Shown one piece after another: positions 28,931 through 42,361 of a DNA stretch of 64,000 nt. A model generated the notes under the pieces. That model saw nothing but the letters and a program-made list of their open reading frames with translations, was not told the DNA's origin and did not search any database. Origin of the DNA: Paragordius varius. Lineage: Eukaryota; Nematomorpha. The stretch's first letter is position 1. Every line of letters starts with the position of its first letter. Where the stretch lies: NCBI GenBank assembly GCA_964247055.1, contig OZ176054.1, positions 12,338,001-12,402,000 on the forward strand. The letters run 5' to 3'. Both the position numbers and the translations under genes were made by a program.

Positions 28931-31900
28931 GTTTCCAACAATCAACATATATTTTCAACAATCAAATAATATTTCCAACAATCAAATAATATTTCCAACA
29001 ATCAAATAATATTCACAACAATCAAATAATATTACCCAATAATATTTTAATGTTTCCAAAAATCAGCCATATATTTTCAACAGTCAAATAATATTGCGAA
29101 CAATAAAATAATATTACCCAATAATATTTTAATGTTTCCAAAAATCAGCCATATATTTTCAACAGTCAAATAATATTGCGAACAATAAAATAATATTTCC
29201 CAATAATATTTTAATGTTTCCAACAATAAACCATATATTTTCAACAATCAAATAATATTTCCAACAATCAAATAATATTACCCAATAATATTTTAATGTT
29301 TCCAACAATCAACCATATATTTTCAACAATCAAATATTATTGCCAACAATAAAATAATATTACCCAATAATATTTTAATGTTTCCAAAAATCAGCCATAT
29401 ATTTTCAACAGTCAAATAATATTGCGAACAATAAAATAATATTTCCCAATAATATTTTAATGTTTCCAACAATCAATCATATATTTTCAACAAACAAATA
29501 ATATTCCCAACAATTAAAAAGTATTACCCAATAATATATTAATGTTTCCAACAATCAACCATACATTTTCAACAAACAAATAATATTCCCAACAATTAAA
29601 AAGTATTACCCAATAATATTTTAATGTTTCCAACAATCAACCATACATTTTCAACAAACAAATAATATTCCCAACAATTAAAAAGTACCCAATAATATAT
29701 TAATGTTTCCAACAATCAACCATACATTTGAAACAAACAAATAATATTCCCAACAATTAAAAAGTACCCAATAATATATTAATGTTTCCAACAATCAACC
29801 ATACATTTGAAACAAACAAATAATATTCCCAACAATTAAAAAGTATTACACCATAATATATTAATGTTTCCAACAATCAACCATACATTTTCAACAAACA
29901 AATAATATTCCCAACAATTAAAAAGTACCCAATAATATATTAATGTTTCCAACAATCAACCATACATTTGAAACAAACAAATAATATTCCCAACAATTAA
30001 AAAGTATTACACCATAATATATTAATGTTTCCAACAATCAACCATACATTTTCAACAAACAAATAATATTCCCAACAATTAAAAAGTATTACCCAATAAT
30101 ATATTAATGTTTCCAACAATCAACCATACATTTTCAACAAACAAATAATATTCCCAACAATTAAAAAGTATTACCCAATAATATATTAATGTTTCCAACA
30201 ATCAACCATACATTTTCAACAAACAAATAATATTCCCAACAATCAAAAGTATTACCCAATATATTATTAATGTTTCCAACAATCAACCATACATTTTCAA
30301 CAAACAAATAATATTACCAATCTAAAATTATTTCCCAATAATATATTAATGTTTCCAACAATCAACCGTATATTTTCAACAATAAAATAATATTACCAAC
30401 AATCTAAAATTATTACCCAATAATATATTAATGTTTCCAACAATCAACCATATATTTTCAACAATCAAATAGAATTCCCAACAATCTTTATTTCCCAAAA
30501 ATATATTAATGTTTCCAACAATCAACCATATATTTTTAACAATCAAATAATATTCCCAACAATCTAAAAGTATTTCCCAATAATATATTAATGTTTCCAA
30601 CAATCAACCATATATTTTCAACAAACAAATAATATTCACAACAATTAAAAAGTATTTCCCAATAATATATTAATGTTTCCAACAATCAACCATACATTTT
30701 AAACAAACAAATAATATTCACAACAATTAAAAAGTATTTCCCAATAATATATTAATGTTTACAACAATCAACCATATATTTTAAACAAATAAATAATATT
30801 CACAACAATTAAAAAGTATTTCCCAATAATATATTAATGTTTCCAACAATCAACCATACATTTTAAACAAACAAATAATATTCACAACAATTAAAAAGTA
30901 TTTCCCAATAATATATTAATGTTTCCAACAATCAACCATATATTTTAAACAAATAAATAATATTCACAACAATTAAAAAGTATTTCCCAATAATATATAA
31001 ATGTTTACAACAATCAACTATACATTTTCACCAAACAAATAATATTCACAACAATTAAAAAGTATTTCCCAATAATATATTAATGTTTCCAACAATCAAC
31101 CATATATTTTAAACAAATAAATAATATTCACAACAATTAAAAGGTATTTCCCAATAATATATAAATGTTTACAACAATAACTATACATTTTCACCAAACA
31201 AATAATATTCACAACAATTAAAAAGTATTTCCCAATAATATATTAATGTTTCCAACAATCAACCATATATTTTAAACAAATAAATAATATTCACAACAAT
31301 TAAAAAGTATTTCCCAATAATATATAAATGTTTACAACAATCAACTATACATTTTCACCAAACAAATAATATTCATAACAATTAAAAAGTATTTCCCAAT
31401 AATATATTAATGTTTACAACAATCAACCATACATTTTCAACAATTAAATAATATTCCCAACAATTAAAAAGTATTTCCCAATAATATATTAATGTTTCCA
31501 ACAATCAACCATATATTTTAAACAAATAAATAATATTCACAACAATTAAAAAGTATTTCCCAATAATATATAAATGTTTACAACAATCAACTATACATTT
31601 TCACCAAACAAATAATATTCACAACAATTAAAAAGTATTACCCAATAATATATTAATGTTTACAAAAATCAACTATACATTTTAAACAAACAAATAATAT
31701 TCACAACAATTAAAAAGTATTACCCAATAATATATTAATGTTTACAACAATCAACCATACATTTTAAACAAACAAATAATATTCCCAACAATCAAAAAGT
31801 ATTTCCCAATAATATATTAATGTTTACAACAATCAACCATACATTTTAAACAAATAAATAATATTCACAACAATTAAAAAGTATTTCCCAATAATATATT

Positions 31901-33439
31901 AATGTTTACAACAATCAACCATATATTTTCACCAAATAAATAATATTCACAACAATTAAAAAGTATTTCCCAATAATATATTAATGTTTACAACAATACA
32001 CCATACATTTTCAATAATTAAATAGTATTCCCAACAATCAAAAAATATCACCCAATAATATATTAATGTTTACAACAATCAACTATACATTTTCACCAAA
32101 CAAATAATATTCACAACAATTAAAAAGTATTTCCCAATAATATATTAATGTTTCCAACAATCAACTATACATTTTCACCTAACAAATAATATTCACAACA
32201 ATTAAAAAGTATTACCCAATAATATATTAATGTTTACAACAATCAACCATACATTTTAAACAAATAAATAATATTCCCAACAATTAAAAAGTATTTCCCA
32301 ATAATATATTAATGTTTACAACAATCAACCATATATTTTAAACAAACAAATAATATTCACAACAATTAAAAAGTATTTCCCAATAATATATTAATGTTTA
32401 CAACAATCAACCATATATTTTAAACAAATAAATATTCACAACAATTAAAAAGTATTTCCCATAATATATTAATGTTTTCAACAATCAACCATATATTTTC
32501 ACCAAATAAATAATATTCACAACACTTAAAAAGTATTTCCCAATAATATATTAATGTTTACAACAATCAACTATACATTTTAAACAAACAAATAATATTC
32601 CCAACAATTAAAAAGTATTTCCCAATAATATATTAATGTTTCCAACAATCAACTATACATTTTCACCAAACAAATAATATTCACAACAATTAAAAAGTAT
32701 TTCCCAATAATATATTAATGTTTACAACAATCAACCATATATTTTAAACAAATAAATAATATTCACAACAATTAAAAAGTATTTCCCAATAATATATTAA
32801 TGTTTACAACAATCAACCATACATTTTAAACAAATAAATAATATTCCCAACAATTAAAAAGTATTTCCCAATAATATATTAATGTTTACAACAATCAACC
32901 ATATATTTTAAACAAACAAATAATATTCACAACAATTAAAAAGTATTTCCCAATAATATATTAATGTTTACAACAATCAACCATATATTTTAAACAAATA
33001 AATATTCACAACAATTAAAAAGTATTTCCCAATAATATATTAATGTTTACAACAATCAACCATACATTTTAAACAAATAAATAATATTCCCAACAATTAA
33101 AAAGTATTTCCCAATAATATATTAATGTTTACAACAATCAACCATACAATTTCACCAAACAAATAATATTCACAACAATTAAAAAGTATTTCCCAATAAT
33201 ATATTAATGTTTCCAACAATCAACTATACATTTTCACCAAACAAATAATATTCACAACAATTAAAAAGTATTTCCCAATAATATATTAATGTTTACAACA
33301 ATCAACCATATATTTTAAACAAATAAATAATATTCACAACAATTAAAAAGTATTTCCCAATAATATATTAATGTTTACAACAATCAACCATACATTTTAA
33401 ACAAATAAATAATATTCCCAACAATTAAAAAGTATTTCC

Positions 33440-35640
33440 CAATAATATATTAATGTTTCCAACAATCAACATACATTTTAAACAAACAAATAATATTCCC
33501 AACAATTAAAAAGTATTTCCCAATAATATATTAATGTTTCCAACAATCAAATATATATTTTCACCAAACAAATAATATTCACAACAATTAAAAAGTATTT
33601 CCCAATAATATATTAATGTTTACAACAATCAACCATACATTTTCACCAAATAAATAATATTCACAACAATTAAAAGTGTTTCCCAATAATATATTAATGT
33701 TTACAACAATCAACCATACATTTTCACCAAATAAATAATATTCACAACAATTAAAAGTATTTCCCAATAATATATTAATGTTTACAACAATCAACCATAC
33801 ATTTTCACCAAATAAATAATATTCACAACAATTAAAAAGTATTTCCCAATAATATATTAATGTTTACAACAATCAACCATATATTTTCACCAAATAAATA
33901 ATATTCACAACAATTAAAACGTATTACCCATAATATATTAATGTTTCCAACAATCAACCATACATTTTAAACAAATAAATATATTCCCAACAATTAAAAA
34001 GTATTACCCATAATATATTAATGTTTACAACAATCAACCATATATTTTCACCAAATAAATAATATTCACAACAATTAAAAGTATTTCCCCATAATATATT
34101 AATGTTTACAACAATCAACCATACATTTTCACCAAATAAATAATATTCACAACAATTAAAAGTATTTCCCAATAATATATTAATGTTTACAACAATCAAC
34201 CATACATTTTCACCAAATAAATAATATTCACAACAATTAAAAGTATTTCCCAATAATATATTAATGTTTACAACAATCAACCATACATTTTAAACAAACA
34301 AATAATATTCCCAACAATTAAAAGTATTTCCCAATAATATATTAATGTTTACAACAATCAACCATACATTTTAAACAAATAAATAATATTCCCAACAATT
34401 AAAAAGTATTTCCCAATAATATATTAATGTTTCCAACAATCAACATACATTTTAAACAAACAAATAATATTCCCAACAATTAAAAAGTATTTCCCAATAA
34501 TATATTAATGTTTCCAACAATCAACCATATATTTTCACCAAACAAATAATATTCACAACAATTAAAAAGTATTTCCCAATAATATATTAATGTTTACAAC
34601 AATCAACCATACATTTTCACCAAATAAATAATATTCACAACAATTAAAAGTGTTTCCCAATAATATATTAATGTTTACAACAATCAACCATACATTTTCA
34701 CCAAATAAATAATATTCACAACAATTAAAAGTATTTCCCAATAATATATTAATGTTTACAACAATCAACCATACATTTTCACCAAATAAATAATATTCCC
34801 AACAATTAAAAGTATTTCCCAATAATATATTAATGTTTACAACAATCAACCATACATTTACACCAAATAAATAATATTCCCAACAATTAAAAAGTATTTC
34901 CCAATAATATATTAATGTTTACAACAATCAACCATACATTTTCACCAAACAAATAATATTCACAACAATTAAAAAGTATTTCCCAATAATATATTAATGT
35001 TTACAACAATCAACCATACATTTTCACCAAATAAATAATATTCACAACAATTAAAAGTATTTCCCAATAATATATTAATGTTTACAACAATCAACCATAC
35101 ATTTTAAACAAATAAATAATATTCACAACAATTAAAAGTATTTCCCAATAATATATTAATGTTTACAACAATCAACCATACATTTTAAACAAATAAATAA
35201 TATTCCCAACAATTAAAAAGTATTTCCCAATAATATATTAATGTTTCCAACAATCAACATACATTTTAAACAAACAAATAATATTCCCAACAATTAAAAA
35301 GTATTTCCCAATAATATATTAATGTTTCCAACAATCAACCATATATTTTCACCAAACAAATAATATTCACAACAATTAAAAAGTATTTCCCAATAATATA
35401 TTAATGTTTACAACAATCAACCATACATTTTCACCAAATAAATAATATTCCCAACAATTAAAAGTATTTCCCAATAATATATTAATGTTTACAACAATCA
35501 ACCATACATTTTCACCAAATAAATAATATTCCCAACAATTAAAAAGTATTTCCCAATAATATATTAATGTTTACAACAATCAACCATACATTTTCACCAA
35601 ATAAATAATATTCACAACAATTAAAAGTGTTTCCCAATAA
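33440..35640 (+). repeat. Duplicated multi-monomer segments in the right half
   Basis: The rare one-base-deleted form CAATCAACATACATTTTAAAC, followed two monomers later by a CATATATTTTCACCAAAC unit, occurs near 33467, 34438 and 35257. Spacings are about 971 and 819 bp, so segments of 10-12 monomers were copied as units. Confidence 0.65.
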
Positions 35641-37609
35641 TATATTAATGTTTACAACAATCAACCATACATTTTAAACAAACAAATAATATTCCCAACA
35701 ATTAAAAGTATTTCCCAATAATATATTAATGTTTACAACAATCAACCATACATTTTAAACAAACAAATAATATTCCCAACAATTAAAAGTATTTCCCAAT
35801 AATATATTAATGTTTACAACAATCAACCATACATTTTCACCAAATAAATAATATTCACAACAATTAAAAAGTATTTCCCAATAATATATTAATGTTTACA
35901 ACAATCAACCATACATTTTCACCAAATAAATAATATTCACAACAATTAAAAGTATTTCCCAATAATATATTAATGTTTACAACAATCAACCATACATTTT
36001 CACCAAATAAATAATATTCCCAACAATTAAAAAGTATTTCCCAATAATATATTAATGTTTACAACAATCAACCATACATTTTCAACAAACAAATAATATT
36101 CCCAACAATTAAAAAGTATTTCCCAATAATATATTAATGTTTACAACAATCAACCATACATTTTCAACAAACAAATAATATTCCCAACAATTAAAAAGTA
36201 TTTCCCAATAATATATTAATGTTTACAACAATCAACCATACATTTTCACCAAATAAATAATATTCCCAACAATTAAAAAGTATTTCCCAATAATATATTA
36301 ATGTTTACAACAATCAACCATACATTTTCACCAAATAAATAATATTCACAACAATTAAAAGTATTTCCCAATAATATATTAATGTTTACAACAATCAACC
36401 ATACATTTTCACCAAATAAATAATATTCCTAACAATCAAAAAGTATTTCCCAATAATATATTAATGTTTACAACAATCAACCATACATTTTCACCAAATA
36501 AATAATATTCCCAACAATTAAAAAGTATTTCCCAATAATATATTAATGTTTACAACAATCAACCTTACATTTTCACCAAATAAATAATATTCCTAACAAT
36601 CAAAAAGTATTTCCCAATAATATATTAATGTTTACAACAATCAACCATACATTTTCACCAAATAAATAATATTCCCAACAATTAAAAAGTATTACCCAAT
36701 AATATATTAATGTTTACAACAATCAACCATACATTTTAAACAAACAAATAATATTCACAACAATTAAAAAGTATTTCCCAATAATATATTAATGTTTACA
36801 ACAATCAACCATACATTTTAAACAAACAAATAATATTCACAACAATTAAAAAGTATTTCCCAATAATATATTAATGTTTACAACAATCAACATACATTTT
36901 AAACAAACAAATAATATTCCCAACAATTAAAAAGTATTTCCCAATAATATATTAATGTTTACAACAATCAACCATACATTTTAAACAAACAAATAATATT
37001 CACAACAATTAAAAGGTATTTCCCAATAATATATTAATGTTTACAACAATCAACCATACATTTTCACCAAATAAATAATATTCCCAACAATTAAAAAGTA
37101 TTTCCCAATAATATATTAATGTTTACAACAATCAACCATACATTTTAACCAAATAAATAATATTCACAACAATAAAAAAGTATTTCGCAATAATATATTA
37201 ATGTTTACAACAATCAACCATACATTTTAACCAAATAAATAATATTCACAAGAATTAAAAAGTATTTCGCAATAATATATTAATGTTTACAACAATCAAC
37301 CATACATTTTAACCAAATAAATAATATTCACAAGAATTAAAAAGTATTTCCCAATAATATAATAATGTTTACAACAATCAACCATACATTTTAACCAAAT
37401 AAATAATATTCACAACAATTAAAAGTATTTCCCAATAATATATTAATGTTTACAACAATCAACCATACATTTTAAACAAACAAATAATATTCACAACAAT
37501 CAAAAGTATTTCCCAATAATATATTAATGTTTACAACAATCAACCATACATTTTAAACAAATAAATATATTCCCAACAATTAAAAAGTATTACCCATAAT
37601 ATATTAATG

Positions 37610-39679
37610 TTTACAACAATCAACCATATATTTTCAACAATCAAATAATATTCCCAACAATCAAATAATATTACCCAATTATATTTTAATGTTTCCAACA
37701 ATCAACCATATATTTTCAACAATCAAATAATATTCCCAACAATCAAATATTATTACCCAAAAATTATTTAATGTTTCCAACAATCACCCATAAATTTTCA
37801 ACCATCAAATATTATTAGCCAATAATATTTTAATGTTTCCAGCATCAACCATATATTTTCAACAATCAAATAATATTCCCAACAATCAAATAATATTACC
37901 CAATAATTATTTAAGGTTTCCAACGATCAACCATATATTTTCAACAATCAAATAATATTCCCAACAATCAAATATTATTACCCAATAATTATTTAATGTT
38001 TCCAACAATCAACCATATATTTTCAACAATCAAATAATATTCCCAACAATCAAATAATATTACCCAATTATATTTTAATGTTTCCAACAATCAACCATAT
38101 ATTTTCAACAATCAAATAATATTCCCAACAATCAAATATTATTAGCCAATAATATTTTAATGTTTCCAGCAATCAACCATATATTTTCAACAATCAAATA
38201 ATATTCCCAACAATCAAATAATATTAACAAATAATATATTAATGTTTCCAACAATCAACCATATATTTTTAACAATCAAATAATATTACTTAATAATTAT
38301 TTAATGTTTCCAACAATCAACCATATATTTTCAACAATCAAATAATATTCCCAACAATCAAATAATATTACATAATAATATTTTAATGTTTCCAACAATC
38401 AACCATATATTTTCAACAATCAAATAGTATTACCAAAATTTTAATGTTTCCAACAATCAACCATATATTTTCAACAATCAAATAATATTCCCAACAATCA
38501 AATAATATTACCCAATTATATTTTAATGTTTCCAACAATCAACCATATATTTTCAACAATCAAATAATATTACCCAATAATATATTAATGTTTCCAACAA
38601 TCAACCATATATTTTCAACAATCAATTAATATTCCCAACAATCAAATAATATTATCCAATAAAAATTAATGTTTCCAACAATCAAATAATATTGCCAACA
38701 ATCAATTAATATTACCCAATAATATTTTAATGTTTCTAACTATCAACCATATATTTTCAACAATCAAATAATATTACCCAATAATATTTTAATGTTTCTA
38801 ACAATCAACCATATATTTTCAACAATCAAATAATATTGCCCAATAATATTTTAATGTTTCCAACAATCAACCATATATTTTCAACAATTAAATAATATTG
38901 CCCAATAATATTTTAATGTTTCCAACAATCAACCATATATTTTCAACAATCAACTAATATTGCCAATCAAATAATATTACCCAAATTTTATTTCTAACTA
39001 TCAACCATATATTTTCAACAATCAAAAATTATTCCCAACAATTATATATAATTACCCAATACTTTTTTAATGTTTCTAACAATCAACTATATATTTTCAT
39101 CAATCAAATAATATTCCCAACAATCAATTACCCAATAATATATTAATGTTTCCAACAATCAAAAATTATTACCCAATAATATATAAATGTTTACAACAAT
39201 CAACCATACATTTTCAACAATCAAATAATATTGCCAACAATCAAATAATATTACCCAATAATATATTAATGTTTCCAATAATCAACCATATATTTTCAAC
39301 AATCAAATAATATTCCCAACAATCAAATAATATTACCCAATAATATATTAATGTTTCCAACAATGAACCATATATTTTCAACAATCAAATAATATTCCCA
39401 ACAGTCAAATAATATTACCCAATAATATATTAATGTTTCCAATAATCAACCATATATTTTCATCAATCAAATAATATTCCCAACAATCAATTACCCAATA
39501 ATATATTAATGTTTCCAACAATCAATCATATATTTTCAACAATCAAATAATATTGCCAACAATCAAATAATATTACCCAATAATATATTAATGTTTCCAA
39601 TAATCAACCATATATTTTCAACAATCAAATAATATTCCCAACAATCAAATAATATTACCCAATAATATCTTAATGTTTA
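37610..39679 (+). repeat. Diverged right edge of the satellite
   Basis: Monomers become irregular: CATATATTTTCAACAATC, ATCAAATAATATTACCC and AATTATTTAATG forms, with internal deletions (for example near 38440, 38990 and 39120) that break the 82-bp register. The array ends at 39679. The sequence types resemble the left zone 1-1620. Confidence 0.8.
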
Positions 39680-39985
39680 TAGGCCTATGGGTAGGGGTCT
39701 ACCAGTTAAAAACTGAGACGCCATATAAAAATGGCGTGGCTTTGGAGATAATTTTCAAAAAAACCTAAGAAGCCATACAAAGGCTTTAAATATTACCCAT
39801 AAAAAGGTGAAATTATAGTATAGCGGTTTTTTCCGTTAGCCGTCAATTTGGGGCCTTCACAACAGTAAACAATATATTAGTATGAATGCAACGTTTAGAA
39901 AATCCTATAAGATCATAGCTATTAAATTATGGTTCGAAATAATCCACATATATGGATCATTTTATTGATCCCTTTTTTCAAATAG

Positions 39986-39996
39986 CCCCCCCCCCC
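39986..39996 (+). repeat. C11 homopolymer tract
   Basis: Eleven consecutive C residues stand in otherwise very AT-rich DNA. They are followed by AGAAGTTCGAAGGACTTC, which forms a small hairpin (GAAGT...ACTTC). Cause unknown; possibly the end of a degraded repeat. Confidence 0.85.
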
Positions 39997-40048
39997 AGAA
40001 GTTCGAAGGACTTCCTCGGGCTTCGTAGCAGCACGAGATTTACGCTAG

Positions 40049-40068
40049 TATATATATATATATATATT
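40049..40068. repeat. (TA)n microsatellite
   Basis: About ten TA dinucleotides follow the GC-richer patch after TACGCTAG. Confidence 0.9.
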
Positions 40069-42361
40069 ATTGTAATATTTATTGATTGCGTTTCTTTTTC
40101 CTAATTCAAAAATGCTATTGTAGCCTTAATACCAAAAGAGACGAATAATAATCATCTACTGAATGAGAATAATAAAGAATAAATTTATACGTTAAAGTAA
40201 AATATTTATTAATCAGAGTTTCAACTTGTCGTTAATTGAAAATTTACATGCGTAATAATATATAAAAGAGAGCTGTTAATTAAAAAAATATAGTTAGTGC
40301 AGGTACCTATTGGATTGTAGATAATTGTGATTTAAACCAATTAACACTTCTATTTACGCAATATATTACTTCTGAGCTAAAAGTATTAACCACACTACTG
40401 TCATAAAAGTAGTTTTGGTTAACCACCCTCTTCTCCAGTTTTAGATAAAATAAACTTGGAATTTTTACAGTTTTTTGACTTCTAGAGTCCCAAATTCATA
40501 ACTTCGAAACCCGATTGAAACGAACAGCTGATATTAAAATCAAATATCGCTGGTAAATAATTTAAAAGTTAGTTAATTATTTATATTCAACTATAATATG
40601 TATTTTTTGCTTGTTGTATTGACCATTCAAAAAAATACATGGAGAAAAATAGCGGCGAGAAAGTTTGAGGGTTTTTTACAATTTTTTTGTTTCATGCTAA
40701 AAGGAATTGTCCGTTTAAAAAAAATTGTCCGCATAAAAATTAATCTTTTGATTTTTACAATATGTCTGTTATAAATTTGTATTTTAGTTTAAAAATGCGT
40801 CCGGATAATTATAAATTTTTACTGTATATTTTGTTTTAGAGAACTGAAAGAATTAGAATGCATATCCTATTTAAACACACAATTATAATTTTTAAATTTT
40901 GATTCTGTTTAGGAAAAATTCATAAAAAACAACCTATTTTAATAATTTGTTCCCTAGTGGATATGCTACTCTGACTTTCTCAATAAAGACTATATAAAAT
41001 TCACTAAACCCTAAGCCACAACCGATATATTTGAATAAAAAGTTAAAATAATTTAGGTTTACAAAGTTTTAGTATGGTTCGATTAATGTCACATCAAGAA
41101 CAACTTTCAGCCCACACGTAATCGAAACTTACAATGTATTTTAATGCCTTAGCTTTTTTAGGTTTTGGTGATGAGATTTTTCATTTTGATTTTAGATTAA
41201 ATTTTAAATCATAATAGGTGGCCCTCTATTATGCGGGTGAAGTAAATTCGATAAATTTATGGACAAAATATGACTATTTTTTTGAAAAGACAACCATTAT
41301 TTATATACAGATAATAATTATAAATTTTATCGGTCAAAAATTGCAAAGAGATTTTGTGACCATCTTAACGACACTCTGGTGTTCGAAATTTAAAATATAC
41401 GGACAAAACGTATAAAACAAAAGACAAATTTTTCAAAAAAAGTGTCCATATTTTTTCACTTGACATTTTTCATAACAACCATTAGTTACAATTTTAAATT
41501 AAAACTTTGTCGGCGCATTTTTTTACATTTTATTTAATTTTATTCAGTTACGAATCGCACAAAAAATAAAATAATTTTTTTAATATTGGGATTATAATTG
41601 AGCAATAATTAAATAAATTTATTATAGTGAATTTTGGATTATTTTAAGTAATTTTTGTAAACGCAAAAATAAAATTGAAATATAACTAATTAATTAGCTT
41701 AATTATAAAACAATATTAAACAATAATTCAGTGTAAACAATATCCAAAATATTTTATCTATATTGTCGACCAAAGCTTCCAGGTATCAAATGTTATATGA
41801 CTCATAAAGAGACCATTTTTGCAGCGGTCGTCTAATACTATCTGGATTGAAAAGTTAACATAGTTACTTTTATTCCTCATACTGTATTAGTAAGAGAGCT
41901 TTGTTGTCTTATTCGCGTTCAGTAGCAATTTGTTAATTGATTACTTAACAATTATGGCTATGAACAGTATAACTGTCAAAATGAAAATATTCGATATTTA
42001 TCAAATGTATATCTTTTCACCTTTTTTCACATAAAAAATCCGAATGCTAAAGTGTTATTTATATTTATATCAACAATATAGCCAATCTTCCAAACTTAAT
42101 AAAGTCGTTCCATTAGATAAGCAAACTTTCAAGGAATACACTCGAGAAAAGCCAAAAAAAGATGTCAAATAAATTGAATGTATAATTTTTTATAAATATA
42201 GCCGAAAATGGTAAAATTAAAGTGAATGGTGTTGAATTGGTTCTAACATAGAAGAACGAATAAAACTAAACGTTCAGTAATATCACTAATTTCTTTCCAA
42301 AACTCGATATAATAACAATACGATCCTTTACATCGTTATCTACAATATGTCCAAATAGTTA

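Larger units (their letters stand above)
1..39679 (+). repeat. 82-bp tandem satellite array, more than 39.6 kb
   Basis: Nearly identical monomers repeat head-to-tail without interruption from the first base to 39679, where the pattern stops abruptly at TTTAT|AGGCCTATGG. The dominant period, measured between successive CAACAATCAACC starts (for example 8822 and 8904), is 82 bp; 81-bp variants have one A fewer before AGTATTT, and some CCCATAAT variants are shorter still. A typical monomer has about 15 C and only 2 G on this strand, so cytosine skew is extreme and constant, meaning every monomer has the same orientation. About 480 monomers are present and the left edge is not reached. No gene or other transposon interrupts it. 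The function is unknown; a centromeric, pericentromeric or other heterochromatic block would be typical for such an array. Confidence 0.97.
39680..42361. other. Non-coding flank right of the satellite
   Basis: No convincing coding sequence is seen. Contents are a locally GC-richer patch (39985-40048) with a C11 run and a short inverted repeat GAAGT/ACTTC, a TA microsatellite, and weak pieces of the M1 MITE family. The clearest such piece ends ACTGTA at 40821-40826. Others at about 41260-41300 and 41390-41450 carry GGACAAAA and AAAGACAAA motifs. The short plus-strand frame at 41218-41415 has no recognisable motif. Confidence 0.6.

Noticed and set aside
1-39679. CRISPR-like array
   Set aside because: Repeats are contiguous with no unique spacers, all 82 bp is repeat, and the surrounding genes are eukaryotic with introns.
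1-39679. Telomeric repeat
   Set aside because: The unit is 82 bp and shows no short TTAGGG-like repeat; a subtelomeric location cannot be judged from this window.
39999-40048. tRNA or tRNA-derived SINE at the GC-richer patch
   Set aside because: TTCGAAGG hints at a T-arm, but no acceptor or anticodon stem and no A/B box pair can be placed.
41218-41415. Plus-strand 65-codon frame
   Set aside because: It overlaps M1-like MITE fragments (GGACAAAA motifs) and has no recognisable domain.
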